Of a DNA stretch of 64,000 nt, positions 43,231 through 51,271 are shown in pieces. Position numbers and translations under genes: made by a program. The stretch covers positions 62,001 through 126,000 of the forward strand of contig NZ_PVZV01000007.1 of NCBI RefSeq assembly GCF_002995495.1, in the 5' to 3' direction. Numbering within the stretch: the first letter of the stretch is position 1; each line of letters opens with the position of its first letter. This DNA comes from Actinocorallia populi. Lineage in GTDB: Bacteria; Actinomycetota; Actinomycetes; Streptosporangiales; Streptosporangiaceae. The notes beneath the pieces were generated by a model. The model worked only from the letters and a program-made list of their open reading frames with translations. It searched no databases and was not told where the DNA came from.

Positions 43231-43453
43231 ATCATGGCTTTTCCGGCTTGAACCTGTAGCCGCCCATAACACGGGAAACCTCCGCCCAGGCGGAGCCAGT
43301 CGGTTTCCCTCAAGGCCAACGGCGCTCCGACGACCTCGAAACCGAATGCAACTCCCGGTATCCGCCCTCCATCCGCAGTCCGCGGCGCTGACTGATGTTC
43401 CCCGGCTTCTGTGGAGTCGCTGATGTTCCCCGGGTCGGGTGGAGTGCGCGCAC

Positions 43454-44071
43454 TCAACGTTCTGAACGGATCGGCTCCGCCGGCGCGGGGCCCAGCCCGT
43501 GGATGGCGAAGTCGATCGCGGTGGCCAGCCGCTGTGGATCATGTCCGGCGCGTTCCCGGACCCGCAGTCCGAGCACCGTGGTGAACAGCAGTTCCACGGC
43601 GGCGTCGAGATCGAGGTCGGTGGGCAGTTCGCCGGTGCGACGCCCCTCGTCCAGCAGTGACCGCAGTGCCGACCGGGTGACCTCGAAGGCCGCCTCGGTC
43701 CGCGCGCTGACCTCGGTGTCCGTGGTGCCCAGTTCGGTGGCGGTGTTCACCACCAAGCAGCCTGGTCCGGGCTCGGCGTCGGCGGTGCAGCCCACCAGCC
43801 ACCCCAGCCAGTCCCGTAGCACGTCGCGAACCGGCTGACCGGCGGTCGCCAGCCGCTCCCTGGCCTGGGCGGACTCGGTGGCGCGGTAGTGGTCGAGGGC
43901 GCGCAGGAACAGCGTGTGCTTGTCCTCGAACGTCCGGTAGAGGCTGCTGGGCGTGAGGTGGAGTTCGGCGCCCAGGTCGCGGACCGAGGTGGCGTTGTAG
44001 CCGCGACGCCAGAACAGGTCGGTCGCCCGGGCGACCGCCTCTTGCTCGTCGAACTGCCGAGGTCGTGCCAT
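43454..44071 (-). CDS. TetR family transcriptional regulator
   Basis: A 205-residue regulator. The HTH at about residues 25-52 (TSVRDLGAELHLTPSSLYRTFEDK) is of the AcrR/NemR style, and the C-terminal domain carries a CTADAEPGPGCLVVN pattern common to TetR_C_11-type proteins. Divergent from an MFS exporter; two copies of a GGAGCGATCGCTCC palindrome lie between, giving a classical efflux repressor arrangement. Confidence 0.92.
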   Translation of the reverse strand: MARPRQFDEQEAVARATDLFWRRGYNATSVRDLGAELHLTPSSLYRTFEDKHTLFLRALDHYRATESAQARERLATAGQPVRDVLRDWLGWLVGCTADAEPGPGCLVVNTATELGTTDTEVSARTEAAFEVTRSALRSLLDEGRRTGELPTDLDLDAAVELLFTTVLGLRVRERAGHDPQRLATAIDFAIHGLGPAPAEPIRSER

Positions 44072-44093
44072 GCGCCTACCTTAGCCGACTTGT

Positions 44094-44146
44094 GGAGCGA
44101 TCGCTCCCATACTAAGGTCCGACATCATATGGGAGCGATCGCTCCC
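44094..44146. promoter_or_regulatory. Twin operators GGAGCGATCGCTCC
   Basis: Perfect palindromes at 44094-44107 (14 bp) and 44131-44146 (16 bp, with an extra G/C pair), 37 bp apart, about 3.5 helical turns. The second includes the upstream ATG 44129, so that codon is operator and not start. Confidence 0.8.
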
Positions 44147-44173
44147 AAATTGGCATCCCCTGTGGAGGTAGAC

Positions 44174-45370
44174 GTGACGACCACCGGACAGACCACCCGG
44201 GCCGTCCGGCAAGAGCCGGAGCCAAGCCGCTGGGCGGCCGTGGCGGCCGTGGCGCTGGGCACGTTCTTGCTGGTCACCGCCGAACAATTGCCCATCGGGC
44301 TGCTCACCGACGTGGGCTCGGCGCTGCGGGTGTCCGAAGGCTCGGCCGGGCTGATGGTGACCGTGCCCAGCCTCGTCGCGGCGGTCGCGGCCCCGGTGGT
44401 CCCGGCACTGGTCGGCGGGCTGGACCGGCGGCTGCTGCTCCTCGGCCTGATGGGATTGATGACGCTCGCCAACCTGGCGTCCGCACTGGCGCCGAACTTT
44501 GCCGTGCTGGTGTCGTCCCGGGTGCTGGTCGGAGTGGCGATCGGCGGGTTCTGGGCGGTCGCCGGCGGCCTGGCGGTCCGGCTGGTGAACGAGGCGCATG
44601 TGCCGCGGGCCACCGCGATCGTCTTCGGCGGAGTCGGCGCGGCGAACGTGTTCGGCGTGCCGATCGGCACGGTGATCGGCGGGCTGACCGGATGGCGGAT
44701 CGCGTTCACGACCCTCAGCGCGCTGGCGCTGGTCGCGCTGGTCGCACTACTGACCGTGCTGCCGCCGCTGGCCGCGTCACAAGTGATGAGCCCGCGCCTG
44801 CTGGCCCGGCAGCTGCGCAACCCCGGCGTCCGGGTCGGCATCCTGGCCACCTTCCTCCTGGTGACCGGTCATTTCGTGGCCTACACCTTCGTCAGCCCGG
44901 CCCTGCAGCGGCTGTCCGGGATCGACGCGCGGCTGGTCGGGCCTCTGCTGTTCGGGTTCGGCATCGCGGGCATGGTCGGCAACTTCGCAGCCGGTGCGGC
45001 TCTGGCCCGCCGGACGTACCGCACCGTGCAGGTGATCACCCTGGCCCTGGCCGTCGCGATGCCGCTGTTCGTGCTGCTGGGCCGAGGCACGACCGGCGGC
45101 ATCGCGCTGCTGATCGTGTGGGGCCTGGCCTACGGCGGGGTGTCGGTCGGACTGCAGACCTGGATGATCAAGGCCGCGCCGCGCGCGGTGGAGGCGGCCT
45201 CCGCGCTGTGGGTGGCGGTGTTCAACCTGTCGATCGGCCTCGGCGCGCTGGTCGGCGGCGTCATCCTCGACTCGTTCGGCCTGCCGGGCGTGCTGTGGAT
45301 CGGCGGCGCTGCCGCCCTGGTCGCTGCACTGGCGGTGTGGACCGCACGAGGCAACGCCAACCTGCGGTAA
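44174..45370 (+). CDS. MFS transporter, DHA1 family
   Basis: A 398-residue, 12-segment exporter related to AraJ/PbuE-type permeases: FLLVTAEQLPIGLLTDVG in helix 1, RVLVGVAIGGFWAVAGG in helix 4, GLQTWMIKAAPRAVEAASAL near helix 11. GGAGG at 44164-44168 fixes GTG 44174 as start; the in-frame ATG 44129 lies inside an operator. Regulated by the divergent TetR protein. Substrate probably a small drug-like or purine-like molecule. Confidence 0.92.
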   Translation: MTTTGQTTRAVRQEPEPSRWAAVAAVALGTFLLVTAEQLPIGLLTDVGSALRVSEGSAGLMVTVPSLVAAVAAPVVPALVGGLDRRLLLLGLMGLMTLANLASALAPNFAVLVSSRVLVGVAIGGFWAVAGGLAVRLVNEAHVPRATAIVFGGVGAANVFGVPIGTVIGGLTGWRIAFTTLSALALVALVALLTVLPPLAASQVMSPRLLARQLRNPGVRVGILATFLLVTGHFVAYTFVSPALQRLSGIDARLVGPLLFGFGIAGMVGNFAAGAALARRTYRTVQVITLALAVAMPLFVLLGRGTTGGIALLIVWGLAYGGVSVGLQTWMIKAAPRAVEAASALWVAVFNLSIGLGALVGGVILDSFGLPGVLWIGGAAALVAALAVWTARGNANLR

Positions 45371-45547
45371 CGGCCCCGAACTCCTACGGCTACGACGAGC
45401 CGCAAAGTAGCGGTGCGTGATGGCGGTTACTGTGCGTGCTTCGTTTTCCAGGCGTCCCGGAACTCGTCCCGAAAGTCGGACGGCTTGCGATGATTGTGGG
45501 ACGGATTTCGGGAAGGTGTGATCTGGGCGAACGCGTCTGGTCTCCGC

Positions 45548-45575
45548 CGTCCCGGAAACGTTCGCTTCCGGGACG
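45548..45575. repeat. Hairpin CGTCCCGGAA-N8-TTCCGGGACG
   Basis: Perfect 10+10 inverted repeat with an 8-base loop. No T-run, about 180 bp from the MFS stop. It may be a terminator or a REP/att-like palindrome. Confidence 0.5.
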
Positions 45576-45774
45576 AGAGAACTGGTCGGTCCTCTCCCCC
45601 GTACAAGGGTTCATGCTCATAGGCCTGGTGCTGGCTTGTGAGGATGTGCACCTCATGCAGGCCGATCGGGTCAGGTCGGGCTGCGGGTGGCGAAGACGCC
45701 GGTGCGGGAGCGGGTGGCGTCGCGCGTGGGTGGACGGTGAGCGTGTCACGGTCGGCACGGTCCAGCCAGGGGTT

Positions 45775-46012
45775 CCGGTAGTAACGAAGAAATCTCCGAC
45801 GAATATGCGCCTGGGGTGCGGAGACGCAACAGACTTCCAGCTCTGCCTGATCACCCCCCGCTCCGCTGCAGGTCAACGCCACGCGCCCTGGTCTGTCACC
45901 GATACGGACACCAGCCGTGAGCCGCCGCCCCAGCCAAGACCTCCCGGCGAGCGCCGCCTGTGAAAGCGCAGGTCATCGGCATATCGGACCGAAATTTCTT
46001 CGTTGCTACCGG
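45775..46012. repeat. Inverted 19-mers bracketing about 200 bp
   Basis: CCGGTAGTAACGAAGAAAT (45775-45793) is the reverse complement of ATTTCTTCGTTGCTACCGG (45994-46012) but for one base. Flanking GCATAT is also shared. The arms delimit a 238-bp MITE-sized segment with no gene. Confidence 0.5.
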
Positions 46013-46017
46013 CCCCT

Positions 46018-46071
46018 CTTCCGAACCCGCGGCCCCGTCGTGTGGCGGCCGCAGATGGGCCATCGCCGTGG
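46018..46071. repeat. 54-bp dispersed repeat, copy 2
   Basis: Partner of 27786-27839 (48 of 54 matches by hand). It begins 6 bp after the right arm of the inverted 19-mer pair, so it may be part of the same element. Confidence 0.5.
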
Positions 46072-46165
46072 CCGACACAGTCCTGCTACGCGATCAGCGG
46101 TGGCTGCCGCCCGGCGCAAGCTCGGTGCTCGACGCAGTCATTGGTCTCCTGCGGCTTCACGGCGG

Positions 46166-46645
46166 TCAGTTCCCGGTGGTCAACCAGCGGCGTACGTCGG
46201 CCATGGCGGTGCCGTCGCTGTCGGCGTCGATGCCGGCGGCCAGGTCGGCGATGGAGATGCGGGCGAGTGCGTCCGACCAGGCGTCTTGGGCGGCGGCCAT
46301 CGCGCGGGAGATCGCGCATGGCCGTGAGCAGCGTTCGGCGGGAATGCCGAGCGGTCCGCGCTGCCTGATCTCGGAGCACCGGTATGCGGGCTCGGTTCCG
46401 TCGATGGCCCGCACCACCTCCAGAGCGCTGATCTGAGCGGGGGGCCTGGTGAGGATGTAGCCGCCGGCCTGGCCCATGGTGGAGCGGACGATCCCGGCCC
46501 GCGACAGCGCCTGCAGGTGCTTGGCCGTGTGCGCAGGCGGGGTGCCGTGCAGTTCCGCGAGTCGCGCCGCCGGCACCGGTTCGCGGCTCTGGCTGAGCGT
46601 GACGCAGCCGTGCAGCGCCCACTCCACTCCGCTGGACATCTTCAT
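46166..46645 (-). CDS. Rrf2 family regulator, likely Fe-S sensing
   Basis: A 159-residue winged-helix regulator of the Rrf2/NsrR/IscR family. The HTH is in VPAARLAELHGTPPAHTAKH and the wing in STMGQAGGYILTRPPAQIS. Three cysteines in the usual cluster-binding loop (YRCSEIRQ, AERCSRPC) suggest a redox- or NO-sensitive Fe-S centre. Divergent from an MFS gene with two palindromes of identical spacing between them. Start ATG 46645 (MKMSSGVEWALHG) is clear. Confidence 0.9.
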   Translation of the reverse strand: MKMSSGVEWALHGCVTLSQSREPVPAARLAELHGTPPAHTAKHLQALSRAGIVRSTMGQAGGYILTRPPAQISALEVVRAIDGTEPAYRCSEIRQRGPLGIPAERCSRPCAISRAMAAAQDAWSDALARISIADLAAGIDADSDGTAMADVRRWLTTGN

Positions 46646-46660
46646 GAACCCACCCTACCC

Positions 46661-46716
46661 ATCTCGGATATGAGATGTCCGAGATGTGATAGGAACTCGG
46701 ACAAGAAATATCCGAG
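46661..46716. promoter_or_regulatory. Two Rrf2 operators CTCGGA-N9-TCCGAG
   Basis: ATCTCGGA-N9-TCCGAGAT at 46661-46685 and CTCGGA-N9-TCCGAG at 46696-46716 share arms and spacing. They lie between the divergent Rrf2 and MFS starts. Confidence 0.75.
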
Positions 46717-46735
46717 ATCAATGGTGGGAGAGTCC

Positions 46736-47929
46736 ATGACACTCGAAGCAGTGCCGACCGGCCGCACGTCACTGGGGGTGGCGGCCCTGGCGTTGTTCGT
46801 CGCGGCGGCGAATCTGCGGCCGGCCATCGCGGCGGTCTCGCCGCTGGTGGACCAGATCCGCGCCGACCTGGATCTGTCGGCGACCGGGGTGTCGCTGTTG
46901 ACCGCCGTCCCGACGCTCGCCATGGGAGTGTGCGCGCCGCTGGGCGCGTATGCGGGTCGACGATACGGGCTGCAGTCCGGCGTGCTCGCCGGGCTCGTGA
47001 TCATCGCCTTGGCCACCGCGGCCCGTCTGCTCGGCGACTCCACCTGGCTGCAGCTGAGCAGTGCGGCGGTCGTCGGAGCAGGGATCGCCGTCACTCAGAC
47101 GCTGCTGCCCGCCGTGGTCAAGGCGCGCTTCGCCGCCCGCGCCGGCCTGGCCACCGGCCTTTACACCGCCGGACTCGGCCTGGGCGGCGCGGTGGCGGCC
47201 GGGGTGAGCGCGCCGTTGGCCGACGCCCTCGGCTCCTGGCCGGGAGCGCTGGCGTCCTGGGCGGTGCTCGCCCTGGCGGGCATCGCGTTGTGGTCGGCCG
47301 CCAAGGGCCCCCTGAACCTGGACGACGTCACGGCCCCCGCCGGGCCCGCGACCAAGGGCATGCCCTGGCGCAGCGGCGCGGCCTGGCACATCACCATGCT
47401 GTCGGCCGCCAACTCCGCCCTGTACTACTGCGAGCTGGCCTGGGTGGCGCCGCTTCTGCACGATGACGCCGGGCGCGACACGGCGGCCGCCGGGGCCATG
47501 ATGACCGTGATGATCTCCATCCAGGTCGTCGCGATGCTGGCCGTACCGGCCCTGCTGGGAGAACGCCGCAGCACACGGGCGGGCCTGGCGCTCATGACGA
47601 CGCTGACCGCTGCCGGCTTCCTGGGGCTGGCGTACGCGCCGGACACGGCGACGTGGCTGTGGATCGCGGTGCTGGGTGTGGGACACGGCGGGCTGTTCAC
47701 CCTCGTGCTGACCCTGCCCGTCCTGGTCGGCCGCGACGCCGACGAAGCGGGACGGATCAGCGCGATGGCTTTCTTCGTCGGCTACGGCTGCGCCGCGCTG
47801 GCCCCTCTGATGGCGGGTGTGCTGCGCGATACCACGGGTGATTTCACTCTCGCCTTCGGCGTGCTGGGCGGGCTCGGCCTGCTGATGCTCGTGCCCGTCG
47901 CACGCCTCCGCAGTACCGTCAGCCCTTGA
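46736..47929 (+). CDS. MFS transporter, CynX-like
   Basis: A 397-residue transporter of the cyanate permease (CynX/NimT) group: FVAAANLRPAIAAVSPLVDQ in helix 1 is the family hallmark and GLYTAGLGLGGAVAAGVSAP marks helix 5. GGGAG at 46725-46729 favours ATG 46736 over ATG 46721. Paired with a cysteine-rich Rrf2 regulator, which hints at export of a nitro, NO-related or redox-active compound. A bidirectional terminator follows. Confidence 0.9.
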   Translation: MTLEAVPTGRTSLGVAALALFVAAANLRPAIAAVSPLVDQIRADLDLSATGVSLLTAVPTLAMGVCAPLGAYAGRRYGLQSGVLAGLVIIALATAARLLGDSTWLQLSSAAVVGAGIAVTQTLLPAVVKARFAARAGLATGLYTAGLGLGGAVAAGVSAPLADALGSWPGALASWAVLALAGIALWSAAKGPLNLDDVTAPAGPATKGMPWRSGAAWHITMLSAANSALYYCELAWVAPLLHDDAGRDTAAAGAMMTVMISIQVVAMLAVPALLGERRSTRAGLALMTTLTAAGFLGLAYAPDTATWLWIAVLGVGHGGLFTLVLTLPVLVGRDADEAGRISAMAFFVGYGCAALAPLMAGVLRDTTGDFTLAFGVLGGLGLLMLVPVARLRSTVSP

Positions 47930-47950
47930 AGGGACCGGTTCAGACGACGA

Positions 47951-47993
47951 AAGTCACGCCGAAGCGGCCTGGCCGCTGTCCTCAGCGTGACTT
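47951..47993. terminator. Compound bidirectional terminator
   Basis: Outer arms AAGTCACGC (47951-47959) and GCGTGACTT (47985-47993) enclose inner arms AGCGGC (47963-47968) and GCCGCT (47972-47977). It lies between the convergent MFS and membrane-protein genes, and the outer arms give A/T ends in both directions. Confidence 0.8.
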
Positions 47994-48033
47994 CCGGTCC
48001 GGTGCTCGTCATGCCCCGTCTCGTCGCGGAAGG

Positions 48034-48648
48034 TCACATGTCCGCGGACTGTTCCGCAAGCGCGGGGGTCCGGCCGGTCTTGGCGGGGCGGCGGCGCAGG
48101 TGGTAGGCGACGGCGAGCACGAGAACGACCGGCCCCCATACCCGGAGCGGGGCGGTGCTGATCATCGCGAGTGCCTTCCACCAGCCGTTTTCGTACGAGA
48201 CGTCCTGCCCCACACCGAACACGGTGAGGGTTTGACCGTCGCCGACCGGCACGGAAGCGAACAGCACGGTGAGGATCAGCCCGCCGAGCACCGCGGGAAC
48301 GACCGCCGCGAGGGGCCGGACCCGCCTGCCGCCGACGAACGGGATCCAGGCGGGCGCGACCTCACCCCAGCCGCGCACCAGCCCGATGCACAGGAAGGCG
48401 ATCAGCTCCGACACCACGCTCAATCCGAACACATACGGAATGCTCACCCAGAGACTCGGCATGCCGCCCTCACCCTGCTGCCCCATTTCGAAATGAAACG
48501 CGAAAGGCAGCCGCCACAGGCAGGAGGGCAAAAGGAGCAACGGCATCGCGTAGGCCAGGCGCAGTGCCCAGCGCGGAACGGGCCGCTCGGTGTCGTTGAC
48601 GGCCGGAGCGGTGTGGAAGACCATGCGCACGAACTTGTCGATCACCAT
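48034..48648 (-). CDS. Integral membrane protein, 204 aa
   Basis: Not assigned. Four hydrophobic segments are seen (LRLAYAMPLLLLPSCLWRL, YVFGLSVVSELIAFLCIGLV, AAVVPAVLGGLILTVLFASV, VWGPVVLVLAVAYHL). Loops carry WGEVAPAWIPFVGGRRV, a motif common in small actinobacterial membrane proteins of unknown role. ATG 48648 is preferred; the frame can be read upstream to 48819 but that part is basic and lacks coding character. Single gene between a terminator and a 280-bp spacer. Confidence 0.7.
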   Translation of the reverse strand: MVIDKFVRMVFHTAPAVNDTERPVPRWALRLAYAMPLLLLPSCLWRLPFAFHFEMGQQGEGGMPSLWVSIPYVFGLSVVSELIAFLCIGLVRGWGEVAPAWIPFVGGRRVRPLAAVVPAVLGGLILTVLFASVPVGDGQTLTVFGVGQDVSYENGWWKALAMISTAPLRVWGPVVLVLAVAYHLRRRPAKTGRTPALAEQSADM

Positions 48649-48930
48649 GGTCAGTAGTCTTCTCTCCCGTCCCGCCTTTGTGATCACCCATGCGAACCCG
48701 GATGCTCCCCCTCGCGGGTGAATCCGGGTGGCCCGCGAGAAGGGGAATGGGCCAGTCACCGAAGGCTTGTCCCGCACTTTCTTTGAACGGGGAAAACACC
48801 ATTTAGCAAGACCATGCACAGGGTGCAGGGAGCCGAAATGAAGTCTCTGGGAAAACCTCGGTGGGCAAGGCGCATCACCAAGCGGTGTCGAAGTGGACTC
48901 CGGAGCGGAACAGCAGCCGGCCGGGGAACG

Positions 48931-49542
48931 TCAGCCGGCCTCCTCGCGGAGCAGGCGCGCGCGGTCCCGCCACGCCTGCTCCCACTGGCGGGTCAGCGCC
49001 GGGTAGACGACCAGGTGGCGGAACGGTGCGATGAGAGCCATGTACAGCCGTCCGAGCCGGCCGTTGGGCTTGACCAGGACCGCCATCCGCAGCTCGTGCC
49101 CACCGTTCGCGGACGGCGCCCAGCCGAGGTGCATGACCGCGTGGACGGTCTTGTTCGCCAGTTCGCCGGCGCGCTCGTCGTGGGTCTCGTACAGGGGGAT
49201 GAACGGAGTGCTCCTGGACCCCGGATCCCTCGCGGTCCGCCGCAGGTCATCCGGCACGCGGTCGCGGAGTGACGGAACCCGCGCGGCGATGCCCGCATCG
49301 TCCGTATCCCATCCGAGCAGCGCGCCGAGCTTCCACCGCACCGCGAACAGGAACCGCATCGGCCACGGCCCCTCCTCTCCGGGGCCGGAACCCATGATCG
49401 CGGCGAGCATCGCGGGAAAGTCGTCGGGTCCGGAGCCCGGAGCGGCGAACGCCCACACGTCCTCCAGCCGGAAGTCGTGGGCGATCTCGTGGATCCGCCA
49501 CGGCCGGTCGGTGTGGGCCGTGGCGGGGAGCTTCGTCGTCAT
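48931..49542 (-). CDS. DUF2867 family protein
   Basis: A 203-residue cytosolic protein: WRIHEIAHDFRLEDVWAF, RFLFAVRWKLGALLGWD, TVHAVMHLGWAP and YMALIAPFRHLVVYPALTRQ are typical of DUF2867 proteins, often fused to or near oxidoreductases. The role is unknown; a ligand-binding START-like fold is plausible. It starts 10 bp after the monooxygenase-like gene on the same strand and is in that operon, under the divergent TetR gene. Confidence 0.8.
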   Translation of the reverse strand: MTTKLPATAHTDRPWRIHEIAHDFRLEDVWAFAAPGSGPDDFPAMLAAIMGSGPGEEGPWPMRFLFAVRWKLGALLGWDTDDAGIAARVPSLRDRVPDDLRRTARDPGSRSTPFIPLYETHDERAGELANKTVHAVMHLGWAPSANGGHELRMAVLVKPNGRLGRLYMALIAPFRHLVVYPALTRQWEQAWRDRARLLREEAG

Positions 49543-49552
49543 GGCCTCCCCC

Positions 49553-49837
49553 TCACTTCGAGAGGAGCATGGAGATCTGGCGCGGCGCGCGTTCACGCTC
49601 GTCGTAGGCGATGACGTCGCCGAGGTCCGCGGCGGCGGCGATGCCCTCCTGGAGGGCTTCCTCGGTCTCGAACCGCACGATCGTGACGACGGCCTCGGCA
49701 TCGGGGGTGGCCCAGACCTCGGCGGACCGGCATCCGGGCTTTTCCTCCAGGAACGCGCGCACCCGGTGCGCACGGCCGACGAACTCCTCGAAGTGATTGG
49801 GCTGCGGGTAGTGGAAGGCGACAAATCCGACGGACAT
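49553..49837 (-). CDS. Small monooxygenase-like (ABM/dimeric alpha-beta barrel) protein
   Basis: A 94-residue protein with the ferredoxin-like fold of antibiotic-biosynthesis monooxygenases: FVAFHYPQPNHFEEFVGRAH, KPGCRSAEVWATPDAEAVVT, then FETEEALQEGI. AGGGGAGA precedes ATG 49837. First gene of a two-gene operon with DUF2867. Two 19-bp repeats lie between it and the TetR gene. Confidence 0.75.
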   Translation of the reverse strand: MSVGFVAFHYPQPNHFEEFVGRAHRVRAFLEEKPGCRSAEVWATPDAEAVVTIVRFETEEALQEGIAAAADLGDVIAYDERERAPRQISMLLSK

Positions 49838-49853
49838 CTCGCTGTCTCCCCTC

Positions 49854-49907
49854 ATATGTACGCTGACGTATAGAACGAGGCTAGCCCCATATGTACGGCT
49901 GCGTATA
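49854..49907. promoter_or_regulatory. Twin operators ATATGTACG-N4-CGTATA
   Basis: The pattern occurs at 49854-49872 and 49889-49907, 35 bp apart, in the divergent ABM/TetR interval. Imperfect dyad with GTACG and CGTAT halves. Confidence 0.75.
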
Positions 49908-49933
49908 CATGGCGGAGAAGTGAGGTGGGACAT

Positions 49934-50500
49934 ATGGCAGGCGTGATCCGTACACCGCTGGACAAATGGGTCGAGGAAGGGCTCAAGGTCCTGGCCGTCG
50001 GCGGTCCGGACGCCGTCCGCGTCGAGGTGCTGGCGAAGAGGCTCGGCGTCACCAAGGGCGGTTTCTACGGGTACTTCGCCAACCGCGAGGCGTTGTTGGA
50101 GGCGATGCTCGACACGTGGGAGCGGGAGAGCGTCGATGAGGTGATCGACCGCGTCGAGCACGAGGGCGGCGACCCGAAGGACAAGATCCAGCTGGCCGGC
50201 ATGCTCACCTTCTCCGGAGACCGCCTGCTCCCCCTCGACCTCGCGGTCCGCGACTGGGCCCGCCGCGACGAGGCGGTCGCCGAGCGCCTGCGCCGGGTGG
50301 ACAACCGCCGGATGGCCCTGCTGCGCGAGATGATCGGCTCCTTCTGCTCCGACCCCGACGAGGTCGAGGCCCGCAGCCTGATCGCCTTCTGCACGGCGAT
50401 CGCCCACCAGACCCTGGCCGTCGACCACGAAGGCCGCACCCGCGCCGACGTCCTCGACCGTGCCGGCGACCTGATCCTCGACCGCACCCGAGCCGAGTAG
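49934..50500 (+). CDS. TetR family transcriptional regulator
   Basis: A 188-residue regulator with HTH VEVLAKRLGVTKGGFYGYFANREALL at about residues 30-56, the KGGFYGYF form being characteristic of a common actinobacterial subgroup. The C-terminal domain resembles TetR_C_39-like sequences (LLPLDLAVRDWARRDEAVAE). ATG 49934 is used; GTG 49925 is an alternative. It likely represses the ABM-DUF2867 operon through the twin operators. Confidence 0.9.
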   Translation: MAGVIRTPLDKWVEEGLKVLAVGGPDAVRVEVLAKRLGVTKGGFYGYFANREALLEAMLDTWERESVDEVIDRVEHEGGDPKDKIQLAGMLTFSGDRLLPLDLAVRDWARRDEAVAERLRRVDNRRMALLREMIGSFCSDPDEVEARSLIAFCTAIAHQTLAVDHEGRTRADVLDRAGDLILDRTRAE

Positions 50501-50585
50501 ACCCGCACCCGGGTCCGTGCGACGAAGTGCGAAGGAGGCCGTTCCTGCAGCGACGGCGAGGTCGCCGCGGCACCGGGCCAGGGGG

Positions 50586-50912
50586 TCATTTCTCGGCCGC
50601 GCCGAGCTCCCTGGTCACGGATGCCTGGTAGGCCTCCGCGTAGGTGGGAGAGTCCTTGATGAGGTCGTCGCAGAACGCGGCGACGTCGTTGCCGATGAGT
50701 TCCAAGACCCCTTTGCCCGCGGCGACGCCCTCCTCGAAGAAGTCGACGATCCCGGGGAGCAGGGGCCCGTCGGGCAGGTCGATCGGGCCGACCTTGAACA
50801 GGTACCTCTGCATCTCCTTGTAGACGATCTGGTAGTCCGGCGGGAGCGCCTTGACGCGCGCCATGTGCGCCCGCCACTGCTTCTTGCCCTCGATGATGTC
50901 CTGGATGCCCAC
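50586..50912 (-). CDS. DUF1048 family protein
   Basis: A 108-residue helical protein of the DUF1048 family: EGKKQWRAHMARVKALPPDY, YKEMQRYLFKVGP, GIVDFFEEGVAAGKGVLELI and GNDVAAFCDDLI are diagnostic. Family members stand next to PadR regulators and are thought to work with them, but function is unproven. GTG 50912 begins 1 bp after the stop of a second, frameshifted DUF1048 gene. Confidence 0.88.
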   Translation of the reverse strand: MGIQDIIEGKKQWRAHMARVKALPPDYQIVYKEMQRYLFKVGPIDLPDGPLLPGIVDFFEEGVAAGKGVLELIGNDVAAFCDDLIKDSPTYAEAYQASVTRELGAAEK

Positions 50913-50913
50913 G

Positions 50914-51271
50914 TCAGCCTCCCAGTCGGCTCAATTTCCTTGCGACATTCCTGTTCAGCTGCTCGCGCCACCGGTCGCGATAGGTTCGAGCCCCTTGGCC
51001 GCCGGCCAATGCCGTGCAAAAGCCTCCGATGTCATCGCCGAGCACCTCGTGGATGCCCTGCCCGTCCGCCGCCGTCTCTTCCAGCAGTCCCAGGGCGGCA
51101 TCGAAGATCGGCATCAGGTTGCGGCCGGTGAAGTCCCCGTAGGGAGAGAGGTGGCCCTTGATCTGCTCCCATGCCGCTCGGTAGTCGTCCGGCAGGGCCC
51201 TCGGCCCGCGCTTCGAACGCCTTCCACTCCCTGGTGAGATCGCTGCCTGTGACGGTCTCCCAGAAGTTCAT
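50914..51271 (-). pseudogene. Second DUF1048 gene with a frameshift
   Basis: ATG 51271 begins MNFWETVTGSDLTREWKAFE and the frame is lost near 51205. The neighbouring frame continues the family sequence: RALPDDYRAAWEQIKGHLSP, then MPIFDAALGLLEETAADGQG, VLGDDIGGFCTALAG and the stop at 50914. One-base shift. The start overlaps the PadR stop by 4 bp. May be a sequencing error or a recent mutation, since the rest is well preserved. Confidence 0.82.

Larger units (their letters stand above)
45371..46165. other. Gene-poor region with repeats
   Basis: About 795 bp with no supported gene. A minus-strand frame of 151 codons (45427-45882) is continuous but lacks a recognisable domain and covers the inverted repeats, so I do not call it. 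The region holds a strong hairpin, an inverted pair of 19-mers and the second copy of the 54-bp dispersed repeat. Confidence 0.45.

Noticed and set aside
45427-45882. 151-codon minus-strand gene
   Set aside because: No recognisable domain, unusual Pro/His/Arg content, and it overlaps the hairpin and inverted repeats.
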